A stretch of 64,000 nt of DNA from Aurifilum marmelostoma (taxonomy: Eukaryota > Ascomycota > Sordariomycetes > Diaporthales > Cryphonectriaceae). The notes beneath the pieces are model-generated. The model was not told the DNA's origin. It made no database searches and worked only from the letters and a program-made list of their open reading frames with translations. Below, piece after piece: positions 1 to 11,138 of this stretch (position 1 is the stretch's first letter; the number at the start of each line of letters is the position of its first letter). The stretch is taken from NCBI GenBank assembly GCA_027559495.1, contig JAMXSV010000015.1:124001-188000 (forward strand), written 5' to 3'. The translations under genes were made by a program, and so were the position numbers.

Positions 1-2
1 GC

Positions 3-725
3 TGCAACCCGACTTGCACCAACCCCAAAGAACAAGGAGACGAACACAAAGACCAGGCTAAGGGCAACCTGGCCCCGTGTCTGTTGGGCCTTGCCTCCAA
101 GCACCAGCGAAACCAGGCATCTACGCCAGGACCTTCTCAGCCAGGAAACACCTCGCCAAGCACCTGTAAGGGCCAGTGTATCCCCACGAACCCCAAGCTG
201 CCTGCTGGCCACACTCTCGGCCCTAATTTTCATGAGAATCAAATCTCAGCCACGCTACCTTCTCCGCGTGTCCATCAGTCGACGAAAGACATTCGTGAGG
301 GCCCCCGCAAATCTACCCGCATTCACAACGAGAGCCAGTGTGCTATTGCCGCAATGATCAAGGCCGAAATGGACAAATTTGACTGGAACTCTGAGCTGGC
401 ATATGCCCTTTCGTTCATTGAGAACAATGGGACTGCTTTCCATATGGCCTCGCCTCCTACTGCGACGACGTCTCTGGCCACTCCTGTAGCCCCAGCCAGT
501 CCTGTGGCACCGGCCACTCCTAGGGCACCGGGCAGTCCTGTGGTCCCGTCCAGTCCTGTGGCACCGGCCACTCCTGTGGCCCAGTCCATCCCCTCGGATG
601 CCACCATCACCAACACCACAACCGATCCCGGCTTTGACGTGGAGCAAGGACCAAAGATTACAAAGGTTGTAGATGAATCAGCCCAGAAGATTGAAGAGAC
701 AGGCGAAGGTGCATCTGGTGTCTAA
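3..725 (+). CDS. Low-complexity ORF, 5' partial, function unknown
   Basis: The frame is open from the first bases of the window to a TAA at 725, so it continues off the left edge. Visible are a basic segment (GPRKSTRIHNES), a short charged segment (IKAEMDKFDW) and an Ala/Pro/Val/Ser/Thr-rich block encoded by 18-bp tandem repeats. I recognise no family. The basic segment followed by a Met/Glu/Asp stretch loosely recalls the linker before the reverse transcriptase in Copia-type polyproteins, but no catalytic motif is present. There is no ATG near the start of the visible part. It could be a retroelement remnant, the tail of a host gene, or a chance ORF. Confidence 0.3.
   Translation, partial: CNPTCTNPKEQGDEHKDQAKGNLAPCLLGLASKHQRNQASTPGPSQPGNTSPSTCKGQCIPTNPKLPAGHTLGPNFHENQISATLPSPRVHQSTKDIREGPRKSTRIHNESQCAIAAMIKAEMDKFDWNSELAYALSFIENNGTAFHMASPPTATTSLATPVAPASPVAPATPRAPGSPVVPSSPVAPATPVAQSIPSDATITNTTTDPGFDVEQGPKITKVVDESAQKIEETGEGASGV
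477..584 (+). repeat. 18-bp tandem repeat, six copies
   Basis: Six 18-bp units of the form GCCAGTCCTGTGGCACCG with a few substitutions run head to tail and encode variants of the hexapeptide (A/S)-(T/S)-P-(V/R)-(A/V)-P. The period is a multiple of three, so copy-number change would keep the reading frame. Confidence 0.85.
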
Positions 726-1885
726 TGTTGCAGTCAGCCACGAAGACAGGTCGTGGATCGTCTACCATAGGGCCATGACACGTATGCACAGGACATTTAT
801 GGCTGTGGTATTCGAATGGTTATAAAATTTGATGTTGATGCTTGGGAACCTGACTTCATTTCTGCTGGCTCTTTGAGCCTTGGATGATCGTCAGTACTCA
901 CAGGTCGAGTCCAAAGATCATGCTTTGGACACAGTCCACTGCATGTCTTTGTATGGACACAGATCATAGCTAGGGATTAGTCTAGAATCTTTTTGAATGG
1001 AGTTAGTTATCCGCATGTTGCCTATGCATGAGTATTGCCCAATTCTAAGTTATCGGCGGCAGTGTGATCGTTCGTACCTACTTGGCAAAGAAATAATCTG
1101 ACAACTGGAGATCAAGTCAAACCTAGCTGACCTTCGCAAACGCCTCCTCCGCTTTGTACCTGAGTGGCCACCCTCTCAGCATAGTACACCTCGTATCATT
1201 TGGAACCGAGCCCCATATATTCCGAGCCCGAGCATCATTAGCTGAAGCTCATCTGACGGAATCTGAACATGGTCACTTCTTCCGTTCGGGCACAAGCGGC
1301 GAATCCTAGCTTCAAGAGATGTCCCAAAAGCTTCGAGACTTGATTCCGCTCGGCAGTATCCCAGAGCGGGGCAGAGGAGCTTGATTCCGGCCGGGGAGGG
1401 GAGGGGGACTGCCATGTTGCCGACGCCTAAGTTCCCATGACCGCCGTCAGAGGGCCTATTGTGCCGGGGGGGGGGGGGGCTTCATTCACATTACTGACAG
1501 CAGAAGTAAGGCGAGAATGAAATTTGACAGGTATTTCACCTGTATTGTCTCCTCATGGCCAGTGCTTGGGCTGATGTTGAACTCCGGTTTGACAATGCCT
1601 GGCCACGGCAAAGCGGGAGTGAAACACCGCCACAGCTTCAAACGTCTCGGAATAAGCTCGGTACGTACGCAAAAGGCACTATGTTGGCCGTCTGCGCTGA
1701 ACGTATTCTGCAAATGATTGATGCCTAGCTAAGAAGCCTCTGATCCCGCAGCTGGCCAAGTGAAGCCTGGAATCCTTTCGCAGTATGCCTCCGACGGCGA
1801 GAACATGGGTGTGGTCAGCCACGCCACATTTTTTTTAATCTGGTAAATCCGGTGCTGAAACTTTCTATGGACTATTTGACACCCG
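726..1885. other. Intergenic, no gene seen
   Basis: No ORF here shows family features. The only distinct element is a run of 14 G at 1466-1479. The right end should hold the 3' UTR of the minus-strand Zn2Cys6 gene. Confidence 0.6.
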
Positions 1886-4800
1886 TCATACACGAGTCTC
1901 GATCTCATCTCCAGGGGCTGAAAACATAATATCGCCAAACGAATTCTCAGACGGCGTGGTTTCGCCCACTGTGTGATCAAAGAGCTCGTCGAGATCTGAC
2001 AATGAGGGCATCTGACCATCATCTGACTCCGCTACATTGTGATCTTGTGGTGGAGGATAATATGAGTCGACGTGAGCCAAGACCCCCAGAACCTGCTTCT
2101 CCACGCTCCCTTCCAGGGTCTCTGGGTCATTAATGGTCTCCGAGTCTGTGCACAGGACGGAAGCCGTCTGCTGGTCACTTGGAGAGGAAGGCATATCAAC
2201 ACCCGGAGAGGTATCGATTGTTGTTGCTGTTCCGACGCGGGTTGCGGGGTTCTCTTGCTGGGTCCAGTAAGATTGACCCGGGTCGGTCATTAATCCTACC
2301 ACTCGGCCTGAACGGCTCGTTTGGATCCCGTCCAAGTGGGCGAGGAGGAGGTCGTTCTTGTCTGGGAACTTGCCGCTGCACATGCTGAGATCTAGCGCAA
2401 GAGAAAGACGAAGATACGTCTCCGGCTTCACGACCAGGAGCTCCGCCCAGTCCGTGACCTTTTTCCCATCGGCAAAGGCAGGGTCGTCTTGCACGAGGTC
2501 GACCAGATAGCGCACCAGCCTGGCGATCCAGTCCACCCCGTCGTATTGTAGGTGCAGCACCTTGATCACCTCGATCAGTGTCGCGTTGCTTGGGGCTTGT
2601 CGTGCTGCGGAGAGCTGGATATTGAGGACTTGAAGGGCGAGCGGGAGCGCGATGTAGGCGGCACTATCAGCGTTGACAGGTCAGCACATTATGATAACTG
2701 GCATTCGGCTCACGCGGTGAAAAGAGCCTCCTCTCTGTCTAGGGAGTCAACCTACGCGCTGATAGGGAGCCATCGGATCAGCTGCCGCTGGTTCAGTCCC
2801 TTGAGAATCTCTGTTATGTTGGAGAATGCATTCTGGATGGCATCTCTGGTGTCGAGAAGCCTCCCAGTGTCCTCTGGAGGGCTGACAGCTGCCAACGCCA
2901 GGTAGTGCTGGAGTTCATGGTTGTATAAAGCCATTCTTGCAGAACTGGGTTGAGAAGTCAGATCGAGATCAAAGAGTCCACGACAACACATGCTCTTCTG
3001 TATTTCTTTTGAATATAAGACTTACTGATAGTATGTATACATCAGGTGTGTGTACAGAGCAACGGATTCGTGCTTGGTCGAGCTCATCTGACTCCCACAC
3101 TCTTCAGTCCCACTTGATGCTGTCACAGCAGCGGTGTACCAATGTACCAAATCATTTTTGCTCTTACGAATTTCTCCTTCCTCGGACGGAAAGAGAGTCG
3201 TCCATCTCTGGGCCTGGTCCAGGGCTTCGTCGAGTGGAAAGACCAGAACAAGGATATCAGTAAGGATGACACACAAATCCAGAACTCGTGAGAAGATTCG
3301 AACCAGCTCTCGCTTCGCGTCGGGAGTGTAGACTACAGATCGGTGTATCTCGTCATCCAGGTCCATCAGCCCCAGCGGCGGGTGTTTCTCGAAATCGAAA
3401 TGGGCCCTGGTGATTTGGATACCTCGTCGCAGGCCCAGGGGCAAGATTCGATCTCGTATGACACAGCACCACCACAAGCGTTTGAGGATATTGACCCGCT
3501 TGGCCTCAACGGTACGATTGGCAGACAACGAGGCGCCTGGGCTTGGGGGCAGTGTGGCATAGTAGGGCGCTCCAGCATTCTTTGCATTCTGAATGGCGAT
3601 GCTCAGCCACACAGTGTTGGGCTTTGTCTCTGTCCTCACAGGCGGTGTCCAGTAGGATAGAAGCAGCGCGGCTTGAGCAACGGGTACCGCTGAAGACTCA
3701 GCTCCGAGATCGTAGAGCAGCTAGAGCGTGTTAATTATTGATTGCATGTCAGAGGATGACCAAGCGTGGTGATACGCACTTTGGCCCTTCGATAGAATGC
3801 AGCCCTGAGGCCACGAATACTCTTGTATCCGAACGAGCTTGCACTCTCCATCGACCAATTGACGAACTTTACAAGACACGATGTCAGTTCCATTCTGTGA
3901 GGGAGAAAAATAAACCGTCTGGTATACTGCAGGATTCTCTCTCTCACACTTACATTGCACGACACGAAGATGATAGCCTGCAGAACAAGCAATGACATTT
4001 TTGCATCCTGGCAACCGCATTCCTTATTGTAGTACATTTCCCAGAAGTCGCCCTCGTTGAACAAAGGGAGAAGAGGGTGAATGTGGAGGAAGTACTGCTG
4101 CAAAATCTGGTCCATAATAGCCCGCGTGGGCAGGTGAAGGCAGCCCTCGGCTTCCAGAAAGTCGATGTCCCGAGAATAGCAGTTGGACAGGTTATCCAGT
4201 GTCAGGAACGGATAGTACGTATACACAACGCTGTTGGGGTGAAGCGTGTGGGGCCTCTGTCGGGAGGCACGCTCGAGGCAGTCTGCCTCGGGTTCTGGGT
4301 AGGAAGAAACAGACAGCCAATTATTTGCGAGTAGAGAAGCTATGCGCGTTGCGTGAGTCACATAAATGTACTAATCAAGTATAACGCGTGACTAGAGTGT
4401 CTGGTGATCTCACCTGGTTGTGTTGGGATTCCTGTATCAGGAAATACGGTAGCCAGCTCATCCCCAAGATGGTTTACAACACTATTAATTAGGAATGAGG
4501 GGTCTGAGACGGGTCCTCCAGGGGTCGTCGATGGGTCACCAGACATGACGAGCTGCCCCAGGTCTGGTGCTTGCGATCCCGTGTCTTCTGTAGAGATGCT
4601 GTCTTGTTGCAGTGCTGCCTCTATCTCGGAACCATCCTGAGGCAGTCCGTCGATACTTTGATGGCGATGACTGGGCTGACGATCCCGCCGAGTACTGGAC
4701 TTTGCCCTACATTCCGTCACGTCAGCTAAGCAGCAATGAACATCTCATGATAAAGAGAGCTTAGTGACTTACTTTCGCGCCTTCACGACGCAATCAATAC

Positions 4801-4996
4801 CATCCAAGGAGCAGTTCATACACGGCGGTCCACTCCTCGACACGTCGCAACGGACCTTCCTCGTCCGGCAAGAAAGACATGCTCTCGCTGCTCGCCGCCG
4901 TTTCAAGCCAACGGCAGGGCCAGCATGGTGCCCTGTATCACCGGATGGCGCGGACATCATTCGTGGACTCTTAATCGATAGCTCTGGCGAAGACAA
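1886..4996 (-). CDS. Zn2Cys6 transcription factor, cutinase transcription factor 1-like
   Basis: Seven exons: 4996-4773, 4706-4414, 4294-3954, 3866-3780, 3720-3026, 2944-2756 and 2663-1886. They sum to 2607 nt and encode 868 residues in one frame. Residues about 35-68 form the zinc cluster (CLSCRTRKVRC, then CMNC and a last Cys; spacing C2C6C8C2C6C) after a basic KRRRAARA stretch. The central region has the fungal-specific regulator signature (QYFLHIHPLLPLFNEGDFW, then RRAKLLYDLGAESS and AQAALLLSYW), which in known family members resembles the CTF1 regulators of cutinase and lipid-responsive genes. A nuclear DNA-binding role is expected from the family; the targets here are inferred only. Intron 3 is the least certain: it uses a TGTAAAG acceptor, chosen because it is the first AG after a CTGAC branch site and restores the conserved frame. 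The neighbour on the same strand is a secreted oxidase. Confidence 0.85.
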
Positions 4997-5683
4997 TACG
5001 GCCGAGGGACGAAGCTGCGAACTTGGCCTGTGGTACTAGGCTCTCCTCGCTGGTGCTGCTTGCTCGGCTGTTCGAAACCAAAAATGTTGTGAGACTTCTT
5101 TTTTGAAGTGATATGAAGGAGAGCAAGTATGCGGACAGAGCCGATGAGGGGCACGTGCTGTATGTCCAGCAAGCGGCCTATTTACAGCTGCGGCATGCTT
5201 CAACCTTCCGTCACCGATGAGGTTTGAGCTTAAAAAGCTTAGTAAACAGCTCTCGCCCCTTCGTCCTCTCGCCTCTTCGCTTCGACCCACCACTGCAAAG
5301 TTGGGGCTGGTTTCGTTGTCGTCTTCCCCACGGGGTAAAACTGGGTCATCGTCCACCCGATCGTCCCAATTGGGCGACTCGGCGCCGAGACTTTTCTGCT
5401 CGGGCCTCTCACGGGTCGATTCACTTGCCGATTTCATCATTGAACCTTTCTAATCTTTGCTCTGGTGATGTGTACGGGAATGATTTGACCCCGCATAGAT
5501 GTGAGCACTTCTTGTGCATGTGCATTTGAACATTCATTATCTTATTGAAATTTTGGAGTCAACGTATTTCACCGTGTTTCCAAGCTTGCTATGGACTAGT
5601 CTTGGATCAGTGGGACTCGGAACATCTTGCCCCTTTGTAGATCCCAAGATCTCCCAGTGCTTCCAATAGAGTTTCTCGCAAGT
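4997..5683. other. Intergenic: promoter of the Zn2Cys6 gene and 3' region of the oxidase
   Basis: This gap lies between the start of the minus-strand regulator and the stop of the minus-strand FAD oxidase. No coding potential or clear motif was recognised. Confidence 0.5.
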
Positions 5684-7649
5684 CTAAGACAAAGTTCCAT
5701 TCAGCCTCTTGCACAGCCGGGTCCCGTACTCTATGACCTCCCAGTCTTCAGTTCCGGGTGTTGCGATCGAGTAAAAGACCCCAGTGGGGTCCCATTTTTG
5801 TCGGATCGCTAAAAGCTCCGGATAGTTGGTCCCGTAGAAGTGTGTCTGCCAATCAGGCTGGTATGGGTCTCCCTGTGCAGGACATTAGCGCAAGTAATTA
5901 CCAAGAATTTCTCGGTGTCAATACCTCGTTGACATATCCGCACCCATTGGGTCCAGCCTCTCTGAGCGTCTGGTCCAGATCATATGTCATCAACGCCTGG
6001 GCATCCTCCTTTTCTTGCCATGTTGCGTTTGTGGCCACGGCCATGCTGATGATTGCGAAATCACTTGCATTGCGGAATCGCGGATTGGTAGCGCTATCTG
6101 GGACGGGCATGTTGTATCCTGGATCCCACATGTGCCCAACAATACCAGCTCCGTTGGCGACTGCGTTCTGGAACGCGGCAACGATGCCTTCATTATTCGT
6201 GGCGACGTCCTCGTGTGGGAACATCCACCCACCTGTGAGGCCAGAGACGCCAGCCTCTTCATCCTCGAAAAGATCAATGTACAGATCAAAAAGCGTGTCG
6301 AAGCCTTTAGTGACCGTGGAATAGTTCGACAGGCCTATGGAATCCAGGTCATCGAACATCGGCTGGAGGATCGCGTCGAGTTGATCGGTCGTCTGGTTGA
6401 TGGCCACAAAAGGCTGAATATGTAACCTCAGTGTGAAGATCTCGAAATACACGTACAGGCCATTGTCCACAAAATGGTTCGAGTAGCTGTGGAATATGGC
6501 CACAGCCTCCCAAAACAGTGTCTCGTTCGTAGTATGCGTTGAGTTGATGTTCACGATGGCCCCACTGGACGGCACGTCGACGTAAGCCTTGAATGTGGTC
6601 GAGAGGATGACGGCGTAGGCTGCAGGACCACCACCTTTCAAAGCCCAGAAAAGGTCGGTATTCGTCTCTGGATTTGCCACCATGTATTCACCGCTGGCCG
6701 TAAGTACCTCGAATTCCAAGACGTTATCCGCGGCCAGCCCGTAAATTGTTGTCATAGGACCGTGACCGCCGCCCTGGATATAACCACCAGATGGCCCGAC
6801 TGTCTTGATTGTGGTTGTTAGACCTTTTGCTCAACCATCTACTCTAGAAATCACTCACAGGACACTCTCCGACGACAAGTGCCAGAGGTGGGTCCTCCAC
6901 GTTGGCCTGTCTTAGTAGTTCACGTCCCTGGATGCCAGCTCCGACCTGAACGGACGGACCCGTGTAGTTTCCGGGTCCTTCATAGCTTGCTGTGAACGAG
7001 ACATTTTTAAAGCTGTGTGTGTTGATGACAAGAGCACCCCATCCAGTACTACGGCCTAAAAAGTCATGTCCTGTATTTCGTATGATGAGTCTCAGCTGAT
7101 GTTGGCGTGCAAAATTGATACCAGCCCTGATATGTTCGTACTCAGTAGCCAGTATCACATATATGCCGTAGAAGCCCAGTGTACACGGATCACTTGGATT
7201 GGCCGTCGGTCGGCAGGTCTCATTAGTGTTATAAGTCCAGACCTCAGCTGCAGGTTGATCGGTTCTGATGCACGGGTCAGCCGACTCTTCTATTAAGCAT
7301 CTCATGCTTTTGTTTTGGAGCAAGCCATTTCGCTGGTGACTTACGTCCACTGTTCTTCATAGAACAGTGTCGACACATTGGCGCATTGTGCTGCATCATA
7401 AGTCTTCAAGGTGCCAAGCGGCCCCTCAAAGGTGTTGTGACAAACGCTGCCAGGAGGAACGTCAACGATGAGACGACCGGCAACACTCGAGTTCAGCGTG
7501 GACCACTGATCATTGGTGGGCCAGCAAGCATCGTCGTGATAGCATTTGCAAGCGTATGACGTCCCGTTCCACACGGTCGGTACCAATGCAGCCACAGGAC
7601 TGACTGTTACTACCAGGCAAAGAAGCTTCAAAGACATCTTTGATTGCAT
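5684..7649 (-). CDS. Secreted FAD-linked oxidoreductase, berberine bridge enzyme (BBE) type
   Basis: Four exons: 7649-7345, 7264-6859, 6803-5925 and 5872-5684, totalling 1779 nt and 592 residues. The N-terminus is a signal peptide (MSLKLLCLVVTVSPVAA; initiation could be Met1 or Met5). The FAD_binding_4 domain carries the flavin-attachment His in RNTGHDFLGR and the Cys in GECPTVG, followed by GGYIQGGGHGPM, so a bicovalent flavin is expected. The C-terminal BBE motif is intact (CGYVNEGDPYQPDW, FYGTNYPELLAIRQKWDP). Many N-glycosylation sequons fit secretion. Family members oxidise alkaloid, sugar or polyketide alcohol groups with oxygen; the substrate cannot be told. Intron 2 ends at TCAAG rather than at the TAG-like ACAG four bases on; only the former keeps the conserved ECPTVG frame. 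It lies upstream of the Zn2Cys6 gene on the same strand. Confidence 0.9.
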
Positions 7650-9413
7650 GAACGACGAGTATAAACAATATTGAGAGTTGATGGCTGCAGCTGAAACAGA
7701 GCTTCAAGGCACACAATTACCCCACAAACCCGTCTTTTTATACCTTGGATACCTGCAAAACTCGATGATAGGGTGATTACTGAGGTTTATATGCTCGGAT
7801 TAGTCGTTCCAGCCCAGAAGAGAAGGACAGCCGGGGCTATCAACTAGATCTGCAAACACGGTTAGCAGTATAAAGCAGTGATAGTTGCCCAAGGTGCTGC
7901 CAGCCATTGCAAGCTGAGGCGCTATTTGGTAACACAGTCAGCAGTATTTCTCATCCGGGTAAGGTGAAATGCTGATAATCTGGGACCGTTGTATGCTCGC
8001 ATCAATTCACACTGGCCGTCAAGCCAAACTCGAGGCAAGAACAGCCCTTTCCCTATTCCAGGCATTCAAGCGGCGCCACGACCACGGGGCACACAGGAGT
8101 TCTAAGCATGTTCAGGTCTTCGGAAGCGATGTCACACAGCAGCGCCGCTACCATCTCTGACTCTGGCTACGAGTACTTGATTGGCCTCATTGGACGGCTC
8201 GGAAACGGAAATAGCCTATATTCACCGGAAATGACTGGGCACTGATGTGCACAGCATAACCCTGGTCAAGCATGAATAGTCTATTCTTGACCTGTTGACG
8301 CCCGGTGCACCTTTTCTTGATTTAGTGACACGATGCTGGAGACATTTCCGATTCCTACATAGAAGGAGTTGTATATCAATCACGCCTGGGCCCTCTCTGT
8401 CCATCGCTCGTGATGTAGCGATGAACATTATCCTCCAGCCCACGGTTATTATGAACGAGACATGATTGTAGACGTAAGTATTTGTGGATCAGTAATCATC
8501 AGTTAACTCTATCTCATGAAAGCTCTTCGCGTTATCTCTTATCATTCGCTTTTCTCTATTTTACTTTTTTCCTCTCTTTCTCTCTTTCTCTCTTTTTTGT
8601 TTTTCCTACTTCCTTTTTCCAACTTCCGTAAGGGCCTCGTTGTGCAGCGGAGCTGCTTGGACCATGATGATGCCCTAATTGTGCCTGACAATACGTCCAG
8701 TGTGTCTATGTTACCATCTCAAGTCAGATTCTTCAAGATTAAGAAATGCTAATATGGTCTTTTAGTCCTTTGTTATCGATTATCACATAGCCTCACAGCA
8801 AGAAGCTATAAGATTCGGCAATCCAATGAGGACATTAGGAATTGGTTGGCTACGCTAGCGTCCAACACCCAGCGTTGTGCCGTGTGGGAAGCTGTAACGA
8901 TTGTTCTCATTACTAATTATGGTCTGCCCACTGCGATCGAGACGCTATGCCAATCTTGCACGCCTCCCAAGTCGACTGTAGGGATTGACCTAAATCCAGA
9001 ACTCTTCCATTTCTTCTCAAGCCCATGCCTGAGCAAATCAATTGCTGCTTCATTGCGTGCGGTTAGGACGAACTTGCAAATAGCCCGCGGACTCCGCACC
9101 AGCAACCGAATCCGTTTGCATATTGGCCACCAATATGTCCAGAATGGTTCCAATGCCAGCTTATCGTCCCCATACCGGCAACCACCTTCTTGTCTAGGTA
9201 CGAGTACCGTCTTGTACCATAGTACGCTCTCGAACCTAAATAATTACTTCCAATGACAACTGATGTTAATCAGAGGTGGTAATAAAATGAATCAAAACCT
9301 CTTGTTCATGAGCAGAGTATTTATGGAGGAGGCATTCCTTTCACTTTTCGACATTAGCCACGCCTCATTGATCTTTTCCAGCTAAGCATCAATCAATTCT
9401 CGCAAATAATAAT
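7650..9413. other. Intergenic: divergent promoters, no gene seen
   Basis: It separates the minus-strand oxidase from the plus-strand secreted-protein gene. Besides the TATA box near the oxidase, there is a T/C-rich tract at about 8540-8620. The ORFs here start at non-ATG codons or show no family signal. Confidence 0.5.
7734..7742 (-). promoter_or_regulatory. Probable TATA box of the BBE-type oxidase gene
   Basis: On the minus strand the sequence reads TATAAAAAG, about 85 bp before the ATG at 7649. Spacing and sequence fit a core promoter; no start site has been mapped. Confidence 0.5.
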
Positions 9414-9934
9414 ATGAAGCTTCTCACCTCAGCTATCGTTGCCACAACGGCGGCGTCGTTTGCCACTGCTGCTAACTTCACGTCCGTCTATCTCGAGCCC
9501 CCCTCTTAACTGGGTTGTGGGGTCTTACCTATGGCCCGCCGAGATCATTGCTGGGTACCACGCTCTGGCAAACGACACCGAGTGGAACGCCACCGCCTGG
9601 GATGCCTACGTCCTTGCCGAGTGTGAAACCTACACGGCGTGCACATCTTCCATCTCGTGGCAAGGTTCGTGTTGTGGACGATTATGGTGCCATGCTTTCG
9701 AAGCCCATCTGACTGGTGTCTCTACAGGAACGAATAGTGGCTCGACTGGTGGCAGGTTCGTGGTCTCTATATAGACCTATCAAGGTATGATTAGTAAACC
9801 AAGGCTGACAACAAAGCAGATACTGGTATGGATACGTTTTTCGAGGTGGCCCTACAAACGAGTCGTTCTACGTTCGAGATACAGATGAGGCCTCAAATGT
9901 CACCTTGTCTTCGGCGTGGACTATTGTGGAGTGA
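9414..9934 (+). CDS. Small secreted protein, frameshifted as read
   Basis: The ATG at 9414 opens a signal peptide (MKLLTSAIVATTAASFATA), but the frame meets TAA after 32 codons. Removing one C from the six-C run at 9498-9503 gives a continuous protein of 130 residues from exons 9414-9664, 9728-9755 (28 nt) and 9820-9934; both introns have GT/AG ends and matching phase, which supports a real gene. The mature part has two Cys in ECETYTACTSS, several sequons, and ends in RYWYGYVFRGGPTNESFYV and a short tail. I do not recognise the family; size, signal peptide and Cys content fit a secreted effector-like or cell-wall protein. Either the base is a sequencing error or the gene is a recent pseudogene. 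Confidence 0.6.
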
Positions 9935-10126
9935 TCTTCCCATGTCTGCGAATCGGCCAAATATTGGGTTATGTGATTGAAGAATGCGTCGAGACTGTCA
10001 CTCAAAGACCGAGCCTGGGGGGCTGTATGTTAGCCTTTGACTGTCTGCTTTATCCGGAAATGAGATAAGACAAGTTGCCCCGAGATCGAAATGCGAGAGT
10101 GATGTGAGTCCGAGTCGAGACTGATT

Positions 10127-11138
10127 TCATTTTTCTAACCATCGCGCGACTTCACTGATGATGAATTCGACGTCTGCTTCCGGTCCTTCACCACCCCCAG
10201 CGGCGTGCCCCCAATCACTTTCAATGACACTCAACTCGCCATTTTTCAGGTGCTTGACCTCTTCTTCGCTGTCCTCGGTGGAAAAGAAATTGTCGGTGCG
10301 TCCAGGCATCACCAGCACCTTTGCATTGATGCTCTCGAGCGTGCCTGTAAGATCCCCCCTTCCTCGGCCCATAGAGCGAGATGTCTCCATTTTGCCACGT
10401 GCGGAGTTGGCAGAGCAGGTCGTGAACATCCCCATCCTCGCTCCACATCTCCTCGAGGTATTCCTGGAGAGTTGCATAGCCCAGCACCTCCCAGGTGCGC
10501 TTCCGAAACCAAGCTGGGCTTAATGCCCAGGTCGAGAAGACCCTCCAGAAGGCCACTGTGCCCTTCACAGCTGTCTGTGCGTACTGGCCATCCTGCCAAT
10601 CAATCGAATTTACTAGCGTAGCCTCCAAGCCGTGGAGGGTTGACCAGTTGTGCCATGAGGTACGCGCGGAGCTGCAAATGACCACGGCACGTTCCACGAA
10701 GTCGGGATAGATAACAGCCATATGGTAGGCCTGTTGGCCGCCCATGGAGAAGCCGATGTATGCTGCAAGCTTGTCGACCCCAAGTGCGCGGCACAAAGCA
10801 TACTGCAGACGTATATTGTCCTCGTAGGTCGTGTCTGGGAAGCCTGATCCCCTCATGGACGTGTGTGCATTGGACGGGCTGGATGATTCACCGCCGCCGA
10901 GGAGGCCGCACAGGATGACCATGTACGAGGCGAGGATCGGTGGTTTGCCATCAGTCCCAGCATTCCAGAGGAAGGTCAGCGTGTCGTCCAGTGTCCCATT
11001 GAAACAGGTAGGGATCAGTATGGCAGGCTTGTCCGGCGTTCCGTATGTACGGTAGGCGAGGATCAAAGACGCATGCTGTGATGGGCTGCTGGCATCGATG
11101 TTGAGATCTGGCTCAGCTGTGAAATATTTCGTCGTCAT
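10127..11138 (-). CDS. Alpha/beta-hydrolase, homoserine O-acetyltransferase (MetX)-like, frameshifted as read
   Basis: The first 260 codons run from an ATG at 11138. The fold is MetX-like: an early LAYRTYGTP strand, an oxyanion-region Gly-rich turn, the nucleophile elbow GFSMGGQQA with Ser at residue 131, and AWFRKRTWEVLGYATLQEY. The frame is then lost in a run of six C (plus strand, 10354-10359). Dropping one base joins it to a frame with the catalytic Asp (LVMPGRTDNFF) and His (DWGHAAGGG), ending at 10127, for 336 residues in all. Ser, Asp and His are therefore all present across the two frames. Fungal relatives include true homoserine acetyltransferases of methionine synthesis and many hydrolases of unknown substrate; at this length and without the longer lid I favour the second group. 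No intron explains the shift. Confidence 0.75.

Noticed and set aside
8846..9256. 136-codon ORF before the secreted-protein gene
   Set aside because: Starts at a non-ATG codon and has no features.
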